This document shows, one piece after another, positions 33,474-42,104 of a stretch of 55,943 bases of DNA; the stretch's first letter is position 1, and every line of letters begins with the position of its first letter. A model generated the notes under the pieces. It worked only from the letters and a program-made list of their open reading frames with translations, had not been told where the DNA came from and made no database searches. Made by a program: the position numbers and the translations under genes. Source of the DNA: Maricaulis sp. (GTDB taxonomy: Bacteria; Pseudomonadota; Alphaproteobacteria; Caulobacterales; Maricaulaceae); contig NZMJ01000021.1 of assembly GCA_002692855.1 (NCBI GenBank), positions 63,426 through 119,368 of the forward strand. The letters run 5' to 3'.

Positions 33474-34193
33474 TCAGCGATTGTTGATCGCGTTTGCGAT
33501 GGCGTAGGAGAATGCCTGGTCGAGCGGCAATATGCCGTAGACATATTGCTCGACCCACAGCGTCACCTCGGACACCGTCGTGCGCGGAACAAAGACGATG
33601 TCATGCCGCGACAGCGGGATGGGATCGCCTGAAGCGTTGCCGCGCAGCGTGTCACGCAGATTGACGACGCGCATCATGACGCCGCCATTGCGGGCACGGC
33701 GCAGAATCACGATCTCGCCGCGCGCGGCATCGTCCTGAAAGCCGCCCGCCAGCATCACCGCTTCGAGCGCGCCGATGCGTGACGGCATTTCGTACATGCC
33801 CGGGCTGTTGACCTGGCCGCCGACAAGGATGTTCTGCGGCCCGTATCCATCCACATTCACTTCGACAATCGGATCGCGCAGCATGGCTGTATAGGCATCT
33901 GCAACCGCCGACGCTGCTTCGGCGTCCGTGCGGCCGGCCACCATGACCGGACCGGCCAGGGGCAGGTTGACCCGGCCATCGGGTCCGATGGTGACCGTGC
34001 GGTTCAGTTCCGGCGCGGTGTGGACCGTGACCTCGATGGCGTCGCCCGGCGCCAGCCGGAAGCCGGGATCCTCGTCACGCCAGTCCTGATACGCGACCGC
34101 GTTCCAGCTCGACGTCTGGGAATAGTGATCCGGCTGCGATGTGCCGCACGAAGCGAGCACGACACAGGCCAGAATGAGCGTGGATCGGATCAT
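33474..34193 (-). CDS. hfsD: holdfast export lipoprotein, Wza-like
   Basis: The product is a 239-residue outer-membrane polysaccharide export lipoprotein. The signal ends in the lipobox LASC with Cys16. The Poly_export domain (about 47-130) shows LAPGDAIEVTVHTAPELNRTV and DGRVNLPLAGPV; an SLBB segment follows (NILVGGQVNSPGMYEM). It is shorter than Escherichia coli Wza (379), as HfsD-type proteins are. It is divergent from hfsA with a shared 92-base promoter region, whereas in Caulobacter hfsDAB are, as I recall, in one direction. Confidence 0.88.
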   Translation of the reverse strand: MIRSTLILACVVLASCGTSQPDHYSQTSSWNAVAYQDWRDEDPGFRLAPGDAIEVTVHTAPELNRTVTIGPDGRVNLPLAGPVMVAGRTDAEAASAVADAYTAMLRDPIVEVNVDGYGPQNILVGGQVNSPGMYEMPSRIGALEAVMLAGGFQDDAARGEIVILRRARNGGVMMRVVNLRDTLRGNASGDPIPLSRHDIVFVPRTTVSEVTLWVEQYVYGILPLDQAFSYAIANAINNR

Positions 34194-34285
34194 TTTGTGA
34201 GAACTCCCGGAATTCCTTGTTCAAAGCTGACGTTCGACCGGTTCGGATAAGAAAAAATTAAACCGCCTCACCGCTCTATCGTCCC

Positions 34286-35806
34286 ATGTCGCGCGCCGAT
34301 TCTCCTGACGGGGGGATACATGCAACGCCGCATCCAAAGCCGGATGACAGGCGGGGTGAGTTGGACCTCTACGATTTGATTGAACTCGCCTGGGCACAGC
34401 GCGTTGTGATCATCCTCGTCTTTGCCGTCCTGTTTGCTGTCGGGGCCGGGGCCGCAATCATGCTGATCAAACCCAGCTACGAAGCGCAGGCGCGCCTGCT
34501 GTTGATCCTCGACGACGCTGACCCTTCGCCGGGGACGGCCGGTGCCGGCGGTGCGTTCGTGCTCGACCAGGTGCTGCAGTCCGAATCCGAAATTCTCAAT
34601 TCCGATGCGGTTCGCCGACTGGCCATTCGCGAGGTCGGCGCAGATGCCCTGCTACCGGAAGGCGGGACGGAGGCCGACGCGCTGAAGATGCTGCGTGACG
34701 GGTTTTCCGTCACACGCGCCCCAAATGCCTCCATCCTGGTGCCGACCTTCGAACACGGAAATCCCGAGATCGCTGCCCTGGCCGTCAACGCCATGGTCGA
34801 TGCCTATACCGGGTATCGCCGCGAGTTGCTGATCGGCAGCGGGAGCGAAGCCGCCGCCCGCCAGCAAACGGCGGTGATCGCGCTCAATGCGGCCCAGGAG
34901 AATCTCGACACCTTTCTCGATGAGCACGCCCTGACCGATTATACGTCCGATTACGAAGCCGCTGTGGCGCGCGTTCAGACCTTGCGCACCAATCTCGATC
35001 AGGCCGAAACCGACCGCGCGGCGGCGATGGCCGGGATCGCGGCGATGACCGAACGGCTGAACAACGTGCCGGTGTCGATCGAGGAATATGTCGAGAACGG
35101 AGCCGGCAACCAGCTGCTGGAGTTGCAGATCGAGCGGCAGGCCCGCTTGTCGCGCTATCAGGCTGACGCCCCGCCGGTGCAGGCCATCGACCGCGAGATT
35201 GCTGCGGTGCAGACCTATATCGATAGCGGGGCCGCCGAAGGGCTGGGCCAGCGGCGTGTCGGTGCGAATCCGGTTCGACAGTCTCTCGAATCCGAATTGC
35301 TGACCCTGCAATCACAGGCTGCCTCGCATCAGCGGCGCATTTCGACGCTGACGCAGCAAATTGCCGAAGGCCAGACCGAAGTGTCGCGCCTGCGCGCGCT
35401 TTCCCCGCAATTCCGCGAGCTGTCGCAGGAAGTCACCGCCAATGAAGAGGCCCTGTCCCGACTCGCAACACAGTTCGTTGAAGCGCAGACACGCCGTGCT
35501 GCGTCCCTCGGGGCTGCCGACACGGTCCGCGTGATCGAATACGCGAGTGCGCCGACCGAGGGATCGTCGCTGAAGAAGGTCGCGGTCGTCGCAGCCTTCC
35601 TGTTTGCAGGCAGTGTCGCAGTCCTGATGGGGCTTCTTTGGGGATATTGGGTGCGCCACCTCCATGCGCCGGCATCGCCGGGACAGCGCGGGTTTCGCGT
35701 TGTCGGCGGGGGCGCGCCTGCGAAAGGCCGCGCATCGTCCTCGAATACCGGCGGCTTGCCGGTGCTCGCCCGAGTCTCGGATCGTGGTTCGTTCGCAGGA
35801 CGTTAA
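34286..35806 (+). CDS. hfsA: holdfast chain-length/export protein, Wzc/GumC-like without kinase
   Basis: This is a 506-residue polysaccharide co-polymerase. A Wzz domain with a transmembrane helix at about 40-61 is followed by a long periplasmic coiled-coil region (about 170-420) and a second helix at about 432-455. There is no kinase domain; that part is a separate gene (hfsB) 42 bases downstream. The cytoplasmic tail is short and Gly/Ser rich. It would bridge the inner membrane to HfsD. Start ATG 34286 lacks a strong ribosome binding site. Confidence 0.88.
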   Translation: MSRADSPDGGIHATPHPKPDDRRGELDLYDLIELAWAQRVVIILVFAVLFAVGAGAAIMLIKPSYEAQARLLLILDDADPSPGTAGAGGAFVLDQVLQSESEILNSDAVRRLAIREVGADALLPEGGTEADALKMLRDGFSVTRAPNASILVPTFEHGNPEIAALAVNAMVDAYTGYRRELLIGSGSEAAARQQTAVIALNAAQENLDTFLDEHALTDYTSDYEAAVARVQTLRTNLDQAETDRAAAMAGIAAMTERLNNVPVSIEEYVENGAGNQLLELQIERQARLSRYQADAPPVQAIDREIAAVQTYIDSGAAEGLGQRRVGANPVRQSLESELLTLQSQAASHQRRISTLTQQIAEGQTEVSRLRALSPQFRELSQEVTANEEALSRLATQFVEAQTRRAASLGAADTVRVIEYASAPTEGSSLKKVAVVAAFLFAGSVAVLMGLLWGYWVRHLHAPASPGQRGFRVVGGGAPAKGRASSSNTGGLPVLARVSDRGSFAGR

Positions 35807-35848
35807 CGGACTCGGCGCAGATTCAGGCGTGAAAGGAGCTGGCCTACC

Positions 35849-36490
35849 GTGCCCTATATCGATCTCACGGCTGAACTGATCGAACTCGTCGAGCGCCTTG
35901 AACCCATTGCGCGTTCCGGCGGACGAGGCCGTGCGATCATGATCATGGGGGCGGGACGCCAGACAGGCGCATCGACCGTTGCGCGCGAATTCGCGCGAAT
36001 CGCAGCAGCGAGATCCCGGCGCGGCGTGTGGTTGTTCGACCTGGATCTGGGTTCCAACCCGCAAAAGCGAGCCCTCGTCGAACGGCCACAAAAGGCTTTC
36101 GATGCCGGTTTCGGCCGAAACCCCTTCTGGCGGGTCGAACCGGAGGTGGCGCGGGCGCGGCTGGTCGCACGCGAGGCAGCCCAGCGGCTCTATGTCACCG
36201 AGTTTCAGCGCGCCCCAGGTGAAGTTCAACGTCTCAGCCTGCGGGCTGCGCCCGATTACTGGAATGCGGTGCGCCAATCGATCGATCTCGCAGTCGTGGA
36301 TGCGCCGGGAAACAACCGCGCTGTCCTGGCGTTGGTCGCAGACATGGACGGGGTCATTCTCGTCAGTGATGAGCGGCGCCCGAACACCGACGCGATCAAT
36401 GCGCGCCGTGAGGCCATCGAGGCGCGCGGCGGCGTTGTGGCCGGGCTGATCCTCAACCGTGCTCCGGACAAGGGGCAGTGGGCGGCATGA
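35849..36490 (+). CDS. hfsB: HfsB-like BY-kinase homologue with degenerate Walker A
   Basis: The 213-residue product has the P-loop fold of the cytoplasmic domain of tyrosine autokinases such as Wzc/CapB. The Walker A region is GAGRQTGAST (34-43), with Ala41 where Lys is expected. The Walker A' strand VWLFDLDLG and Walker B LAVVDAPG are kept. There is no C-terminal Tyr cluster. It may bind nucleotide weakly or act as a scaffold for HfsA. A GATTC site lies at 35820-35824, upstream. The stop overlaps hfsC (ATGA). Confidence 0.82.
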   Translation: MPYIDLTAELIELVERLEPIARSGGRGRAIMIMGAGRQTGASTVAREFARIAAARSRRGVWLFDLDLGSNPQKRALVERPQKAFDAGFGRNPFWRVEPEVARARLVAREAAQRLYVTEFQRAPGEVQRLSLRAAPDYWNAVRQSIDLAVVDAPGNNRAVLALVADMDGVILVSDERRPNTDAINARREAIEARGGVVAGLILNRAPDKGQWAA

Positions 36491-37740
36491 GCCTGGTTGC
36501 CGGCACAATCGGCCGGCTGAGGAGCGCTCCGAGGATCGCAGTGCTCGAGCCGATTGAGGCCGGTGCCACCGTCCTCGTCTTCCTCCTGATGTCGCAAGCC
36601 CTGTTGGGGCAGCTGGTCGAAAGCGAGCCGGGGTCGGACGGGCCGGCGATTCTCAGGATCATGTGGCTGCCCGTATATGCGCTCGGGCTTGTCTGGCTGC
36701 TGGCGCGGCCGATGCCGGCGCTGCGGTCGATATCGCGCGCGCCCCTGATGCTGGTCCTGGCGATTTTGTGCATGGTTTCGGCGACGTGGTCGCTTGATCC
36801 CGGCCTGTCCATGCGGCGCGGCTTCGCCGTGGTGATGACGGTCCTGTTCGGATTTGCCATCGCGTCGCGGTGGGACTGGAAGCAGTTGATCACGCTAGTG
36901 GCGATCACCAATCTGATCCTCGCCGTCGGCAGTGTCCTTGCGATCCTGGCTGTCCCGTCCTTCGGCATTCAGCAGGAAATCCATGTCGGCGCCTGGCGCG
37001 GCCTGTGGAGTGAAAAGAACACGCTCGGCGCGATGATGTCCTACGGCATGTCGGCCAGCCTGGGCGCTGCAGCCGTCATGCCGCGCCGCAAGCTGTTCTG
37101 GCTCGGGGTCACTGCCCTGCAATTCGGTCTCGTGATCATGTCGACATCGAAGACCGGCCTGCTCGCGGCGTTGCTGGTTGCAGGAGGCGCAATCGGAATT
37201 GCGCTCGTGCGCCGCGGTTTCGGGTTTGCCGCGCTGATGATTTTTGCGCTGATCCTGGGGGGAAGCCTCGCCACCATCATCCTGACGATGGCGCCCGTCG
37301 AGTTCCTGGAAATGCTGGGGCGCGATGCCACCCTGACGGGCCGGACCGATATCTGGGAGGTGCTGATCGGGCAGGTCATGGACCGCCCCTGGACCGGCTA
37401 TGGCTATGGTGCTTTCTGGACGGTCGAGAATGGTCCGGTCTTCTGGGTCCGGCAGGCAACCGCCTGGCCTGTGCCCACCGCCCACAATGGCTATCTGGAG
37501 GTCGCGCTCGGCATCGGTTTGCCAGGGCTGGTTCTGTTGATGCTGGTCTATCTGGGCACGGTCGGCCGCGCAGTCGGGCGATTGTTCCGCGGGCGGGAGG
37601 TCTATTTTCTCCTGACCTTCTTCGCCGTTGTGACGACGGTCAGCATATCCGAAAGCAATCTGCTCAACCGCAACAGCCTGATGTGGGTCCTGTTTGTCGC
37701 GAGCGCCGCGAAACTGGCCGTGAAGGACGACCGCGTCTAG
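36487..37740 (+). CDS. hfsC: holdfast polysaccharide polymerase, O-antigen ligase/Wzy family
   Basis: The product is a 417-residue inner-membrane protein with about 10-12 helices and the Wzy_C/O-antigen ligase periplasmic loop: GRTDIWEVLIGQVMDRPWTGYGYG near residue 290, then a conserved AHNGYLEVALGIGLPG. It would polymerise repeat units at the periplasmic face. Start ATG 36487 overlaps the hfsB stop; the stop overlaps that of convergent hfsH within CTAG (37737-37740). Confidence 0.9.
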   Translation: MSLVAGTIGRLRSAPRIAVLEPIEAGATVLVFLLMSQALLGQLVESEPGSDGPAILRIMWLPVYALGLVWLLARPMPALRSISRAPLMLVLAILCMVSATWSLDPGLSMRRGFAVVMTVLFGFAIASRWDWKQLITLVAITNLILAVGSVLAILAVPSFGIQQEIHVGAWRGLWSEKNTLGAMMSYGMSASLGAAAVMPRRKLFWLGVTALQFGLVIMSTSKTGLLAALLVAGGAIGIALVRRGFGFAALMIFALILGGSLATIILTMAPVEFLEMLGRDATLTGRTDIWEVLIGQVMDRPWTGYGYGAFWTVENGPVFWVRQATAWPVPTAHNGYLEVALGIGLPGLVLLMLVYLGTVGRAVGRLFRGREVYFLLTFFAVVTTVSISESNLLNRNSLMWVLFVASAAKLAVKDDRV

Positions 37741-38501
37741 GCAGACAGCCGCGCGACCGCGTCACGCACGGTCAGCACATCGGCGCCCGAAGCCGCGACA
37801 GCGTCGAGAACCTGTTTGAACTCCTGCGGTGTGCAGCCCCATTCGGTGGGGCGTTCCTGGATGTCGTGGGCGTAAAGGATCAACCAGCCAGGACTGGCCA
37901 CGGCGTCTTCGATCCAGCCGAGCACCTTCGCGATTCCGGTATCACCGCCATCGAGGCCGACCGCTTTCAGCAAGGCGAGGTCATCGCCGGTGCGGTTCAC
38001 GCCGGGGCGGACACCGCGCAGGGTGTCGAACCGTGACATCAGTGCCGTCTTGGCCTGTGGCGACGCCTCGCCAAACGGGTAGGCGAAATTCGTGAAGGCG
38101 CGTGTCAGACCGGCGCTACGCGCCGCGTCAGCATTTTGGTCGATCTGCGTCAAAAGCTCGGGCAGTGGCATTCTTGCGGAATCGGTGTGCGACAGCGTGT
38201 GGCAGGCAATTTCATGTCCGGCAGCGTCAAGCGACGTCAGGTCTCCGGCAGACATCATCGCGCCGTGATGGGTGGTCGAATCGATGAAGTCACACGACGC
38301 ATACCAGGTGCCGCGCCAGCCCCGCTCCTCGATCATGCTGCGCCCGGTCAGTGCGGCAGAGCGCGGAAAGTCGTCGAAGGTGATCGAAACCAGTGGCTTG
38401 CCGAGTTCGAATTGCATCGGCTTGCGGGCACGAAGGCGCGCATTCATCCGAACCAGCTTTCCGGTGAGTCCTCCGGACGGGATATAGGGGGTTGCTGTCA
38501 T
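37737..38501 (-). CDS. hfsH: holdfast polysaccharide deacetylase
   Basis: The product has 254 residues and the NodB homology domain. Catalytic and metal residues are Asp43-Asp44 (TFDDFP) and His101/His105 (HTLSH); NFAYPFGEAS and LILYAHDIQ are the later motifs. In Caulobacter, HfsH deacetylates GlcNAc in the holdfast, which is needed for cohesion. No signal peptide is present. It is the last gene of a coupled hfsF-hfsG-hfsH run (ATGA at 38498-38501). Confidence 0.88.
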   Translation of the reverse strand: MTATPYIPSGGLTGKLVRMNARLRARKPMQFELGKPLVSITFDDFPRSAALTGRSMIEERGWRGTWYASCDFIDSTTHHGAMMSAGDLTSLDAAGHEIACHTLSHTDSARMPLPELLTQIDQNADAARSAGLTRAFTNFAYPFGEASPQAKTALMSRFDTLRGVRPGVNRTGDDLALLKAVGLDGGDTGIAKVLGWIEDAVASPGWLILYAHDIQERPTEWGCTPQEFKQVLDAVAASGADVLTVRDAVARLSA

Positions 38502-39418
38502 CGCGGCATCGCCTCTGCTGCCCAGCTGGCGCGCCAGAGTTTGAGCGCGAGCGTGCGTATCCGCATCGGCGTACCTTCACTGCGGGCAAGGCTGCGCCAC
38601 AACCCGCGCAGCGCGGACTGACCCGGCAGGGCGCCTAGCGAGCGGGCAACACGGGCGCCGGGAAGGCCGGCAAGTTCGGGGTGTTTTGAAAGCAGGCGCG
38701 CATAATTCGCTGCGGCCTCGCGGTAGCGGTCCAGCAATTGCTCCACCGATTGCCATCCGTGATGGCCGGCGGGATTGTCGATATGGTGCAACCGGCCAAC
38801 CCGGGCCGCGCGAACCGCCCAGTCAACATCTTCCCAGCCCCAGCCCTTGAAGCTGTCGTCGAATGGCAGCGACGGCATCAGATCGCTGCGCACCAGAAGA
38901 TTGCTCGTGCAAAAGGCCGACGCGCCGCGCTGCTGACGGGAGGCTGCGCCGCCGGTGTTCGAGGCTTCAGCGATTGCGGCATGAACCCGCTCCGCTGCGG
39001 ATGCGGGTGCGTCGGCGCTGAATCCGCCAAAGGCCGCATCGAACGCGCCGTCATCTATGGCGATGAGCCAGCGCTGCAGGAAACCGTCCGGAACCGTCAT
39101 GTCGGCATCGAGAAACAGCAGCCACTCGCCCGTTGCTGCCGCGGCCAGCGAGTTGCGCGCCGCTGCACGTCCTTCGTTGGCAGCCTTGGAAATCAACCAG
39201 GCGCGTACCGACAGACCTGACAGCGTCGCTTCGACCTTGCGCGTCAGGCCGGCGTCCGCGCTTCCGTCGTCGCACAGGACGATCTCGACCGGAGACGATG
39301 CGGCGACGGCCTGACCATCCAGCGCAAGAACAAGCGCAGCGGGGTCATCCCTGTAAAACGGGATAAGGACAGACAGGACAGGCCGCGAATGTTGCGGGGT
39401 GCGCGATGAAGCGGTCAT
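38498..39418 (-). CDS. hfsG: holdfast glycosyltransferase, GT2 family
   Basis: The product, 306 residues, is a GT-A fold transferase. Nucleotide-sugar contacts are in VLSVLIPFYRDD and VEIVLCDDGSADAG; the metal-binding DxD is in LLFLDADMTVP; the acceptor-side GWGWEDVDWAVRA motif is that of the Glyco_transf_7C type. Start ATG 39418 overlaps the hfsF stop. The name rests mainly on position between hfsF and hfsH; HfsL or HfsJ-like roles are possible. Confidence 0.83.
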   Translation of the reverse strand: MTASSRTPQHSRPVLSVLIPFYRDDPAALVLALDGQAVAASSPVEIVLCDDGSADAGLTRKVEATLSGLSVRAWLISKAANEGRAAARNSLAAAATGEWLLFLDADMTVPDGFLQRWLIAIDDGAFDAAFGGFSADAPASAAERVHAAIAEASNTGGAASRQQRGASAFCTSNLLVRSDLMPSLPFDDSFKGWGWEDVDWAVRAARVGRLHHIDNPAGHHGWQSVEQLLDRYREAAANYARLLSKHPELAGLPGARVARSLGALPGQSALRGLWRSLARSEGTPMRIRTLALKLWRASWAAEAMPR

Positions 39419-40902
39419 GACGGGATACCGGCAGGTGCAAACCGGGCGCGTGCCTCGCCGACCCAGCCCCGGCAACCGCCCGCGTTGAGCGCAAGGGCCA
39501 GAGCCGCGAAAACGGCGATACCGGCGCCCATCGATAAGAGCAGATCAGCCAGGGAATTCCCGACATCGGGCAGGGCAAGTACCGCTGCGGCCATGCCGGC
39601 GGTCGCCAGTGCGGTCTTGCCCCAATCCAGCCAGGGCAGGGGCAGGGCAAAGATGCGCCGTCCGATCCAGGCGCAAGCCAGGAGGCTGGCTGCATAAGCG
39701 ATCACCGTGGCGGCTGCAGCACCGGCAATCCCGAAAATCGGAAGCAGAACGGCATTGAGCGCGAGATTGAACAGGGCAGCTCCACCCATGATGGCGGCCA
39801 TTGCCCGGGTCCGGCGCCCGAGGATGAAGGACTCGTGGAAGTAGTAGGTCATCACGCCCTTCATCAGACCTGCCAGCGCAATCCAGGGCAGGATGAGCAC
39901 CGCGCCGGGGCGGAAGGCTTCACCGACCATCACGCCGGCGAGCGGTTCAGCGACCAGCGCCAGACCGGCGGCGGCCGGAAAGCCGATCAGCGCCATGATA
40001 CGCGCGGTTCGGGCGGCAACCTTGCGGGCGGCCTCGGGGCCACCGCGTTCCAGTGCAGCCACCATCAGCGGTGTGGCGGCTGCGCCCATCCAGACGAAAA
40101 TGATGTCGAGCGAGCGGTCTGCCAATCCGTATCCGGCGGCATAGACGCCAACTGCGGCCTGACCCAGAAAGCCTGCGATCAGGAAACGGTCTCCGGCTGA
40201 CAGGAGTTGTTCGAACACCAGCGAGATCGAGATCGGCAATCCGTAAGCGAAATAGAGCGCGAGACGGCGCGCATTCGACTTGCCGCCCGACGCACGCTTT
40301 CGTTGCCCCGGCAGGTCAAAGACCAGCGCGATAGCTGCCCCGAGTGCCATGCCGGCAATCGGTCCAGCAGCACCCAGCGGTGTCGCCATCAGCAAGGCGA
40401 TGCCCAGGGCGAAGCCGAGCAACAGGTTCAAGGTGCCGATGGCCGAGAAGGCCGCAACCGCTCCTGCCGCACGGCGGGTCTCCTGACCGATCTGAAGCAG
40501 GGACTGAATGCTGAGCGCAGCAAGCGCGAAGCCGAATGTGGTCTTGAGGTCTGCCGGGATTGGCAGAACGAGCAGCAATCCCGCGCCGATGATGACCACC
40601 GCCGCGACGAGCAGGAAGAAAGTTCGGTAGGCGGTCGCAAGATGGGCGGGCAGGGCGCTGCGTGCCGCTGCGCGCGCGTGGAAGCGCGCCACTGCCGCGT
40701 CGAGCCAGGTGAACAGCGCCATCGAGACCAAGTGCATCGCCGTGATCGCAAGCGCATATTGACCGTACATCTCCGGGGACATGAGACGCGTCAGAACTGC
40801 GACGCCGCCGAATCCGACGAGCGCCTGTGCAGCCTGCACCGGCAAATATCCCAAAAGGTGACGACCCAGCATTCCGGACGGCTTTCCCTTGGCGCGATCC
40901 AT
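39415..40902 (-). CDS. hfsF: holdfast polysaccharide flippase, Wzx/MATE-like
   Basis: The product is a 495-residue membrane protein with about 14 helices of the MOP superfamily (polysaccharide biosynthesis protein). It begins with GRHLLGYLPVQAAQALVGFGGVAVLTRLMSPEMYGQYAL, the usual Wzx opening. It should flip lipid-linked holdfast units across the inner membrane. It is divergent from the hfsK-like gene with a 116-base intergenic region, and coupled to hfsG. Confidence 0.88.
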   Translation of the reverse strand: MDRAKGKPSGMLGRHLLGYLPVQAAQALVGFGGVAVLTRLMSPEMYGQYALAITAMHLVSMALFTWLDAAVARFHARAAARSALPAHLATAYRTFFLLVAAVVIIGAGLLLVLPIPADLKTTFGFALAALSIQSLLQIGQETRRAAGAVAAFSAIGTLNLLLGFALGIALLMATPLGAAGPIAGMALGAAIALVFDLPGQRKRASGGKSNARRLALYFAYGLPISISLVFEQLLSAGDRFLIAGFLGQAAVGVYAAGYGLADRSLDIIFVWMGAAATPLMVAALERGGPEAARKVAARTARIMALIGFPAAAGLALVAEPLAGVMVGEAFRPGAVLILPWIALAGLMKGVMTYYFHESFILGRRTRAMAAIMGGAALFNLALNAVLLPIFGIAGAAAATVIAYAASLLACAWIGRRIFALPLPWLDWGKTALATAGMAAAVLALPDVGNSLADLLLSMGAGIAVFAALALALNAGGCRGWVGEARARFAPAGIPS

Positions 40903-41018
40903 TGAACGCCGAGGCTAGCCGCCACCGCCTAAAATGACGTGAACGCGGGTGGAAACGAAACCGCAATGGGTTTCTGCCAGTCTGGGGCTCAGGCAGGGGA
41001 CAGGGCAGGCGCTATTCA

Positions 41019-42101
41019 ATGATCCAGACCGAACTCAAACGTCCAAGCGAGTTGAACGAAGCCGAGCGGGGCGCGTGGAACGAGATCGTTGACCGCATGC
41101 CGGGGTTCGAGAGCCCCTATTTCCGACTGGAATTTGCCGAATCCTGCGAAGAAGCACGCAGTGACACGCGCATCCTGATCGCGCGGGAGCGCACCGGAAT
41201 TCTCGGCTTCCTTCCCATGCAGATTGGCAAAATCGGCTATGCGCGCCCGCTCAGCGGTCCGCTGTCAGACGTACATGGCGTCATATCCGGCGAGATGGAC
41301 AAGGTGTGCTTGCCGGACTGGTTGAAGTCGGCCGGGATCCCGCTGTTCGAATACCACTCCGCGCTGGCTTTGCAGACGTGCTGGCATGAGAGCGAACGCA
41401 TGCGCGACGGCTCGGCCGTCGTCGATTGTTCTGAAGGCTATGACGCGTTCGAAGACGCCCGGAAAACTGCCGAACCCAAGGCATTCAAGAATATCAGGGC
41501 GCGACGCCGGAAACTGGAGGCGGAAGAGGGTGGTTTCGAGTTCCGGCATGGCGAGAACACCGACGAAGCGCTGGCGGCCATGTTGTCGTGGAAGCGGGCG
41601 CAGTATCGCACGACAGGCGTGTTCGACGTGTTTTCCGTCGGCTGGACGAACCGCCTGGTCGAGGCCATCCGGCGCCGGACGAGCGATCATTTTCACCCGG
41701 TCCTGTCGACGCTCCGGATCAATGACACGATCGTGGCTGCGCATTTCGGAATGGCGAGCCAGAGCCGGGTCCAATACTGGTTCCCGTCCTTCGATCCTGC
41801 GTTCAATCACGTCAGTCCGGGCCTTTTGCTTCTGCTCGAGACCATCCGTCATGCCGCGGAGACCGGGAAGCAGACTGTCGAGCTCGGGCCGGGGGATTAT
41901 GATTTCAAGCGCCACCTGGCGAGCCACCAGGTCCCCCTTGCGGGCGGGTGCGTGGTGACCCAGTCTTATGTCTCAGCCCTGCGGTCTGCGTCTCAGGCGT
42001 TTGCACGTTTTACCGAAAAAGCGCCGATCGGGAAGGTCGCGAGCCTGCCGCGCCGGGCGCTCGTCAAAGCCGACAAGCTGTCCTCTTTTTATGCCGTTTG
42101 A
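41019..42101 (+). CDS. HfsK-like GNAT acyltransferase (BcsL/CelD, FemAB-like)
   Basis: The 360-residue product matches the Acetyltransf_6 group found in exopolysaccharide clusters. The C-terminal half shows AKAFKNIRARRRKLEAE-type basic residues, SWKRAQYRTTGVFDVF, AAHFGMASQSRVQYWFPSFD and LGPGDYDFKRHLAS. Caulobacter HfsK is an N-acyltransferase that modifies the holdfast sugar and needs c-di-GMP for localisation; position and family suggest the same here. The following GH5-like gene starts three bases after its stop. Confidence 0.78.
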   Translation: MIQTELKRPSELNEAERGAWNEIVDRMPGFESPYFRLEFAESCEEARSDTRILIARERTGILGFLPMQIGKIGYARPLSGPLSDVHGVISGEMDKVCLPDWLKSAGIPLFEYHSALALQTCWHESERMRDGSAVVDCSEGYDAFEDARKTAEPKAFKNIRARRRKLEAEEGGFEFRHGENTDEALAAMLSWKRAQYRTTGVFDVFSVGWTNRLVEAIRRRTSDHFHPVLSTLRINDTIVAAHFGMASQSRVQYWFPSFDPAFNHVSPGLLLLLETIRHAAETGKQTVELGPGDYDFKRHLASHQVPLAGGCVVTQSYVSALRSASQAFARFTEKAPIGKVASLPRRALVKADKLSSFYAV

Positions 42102-42104
42102 CCG

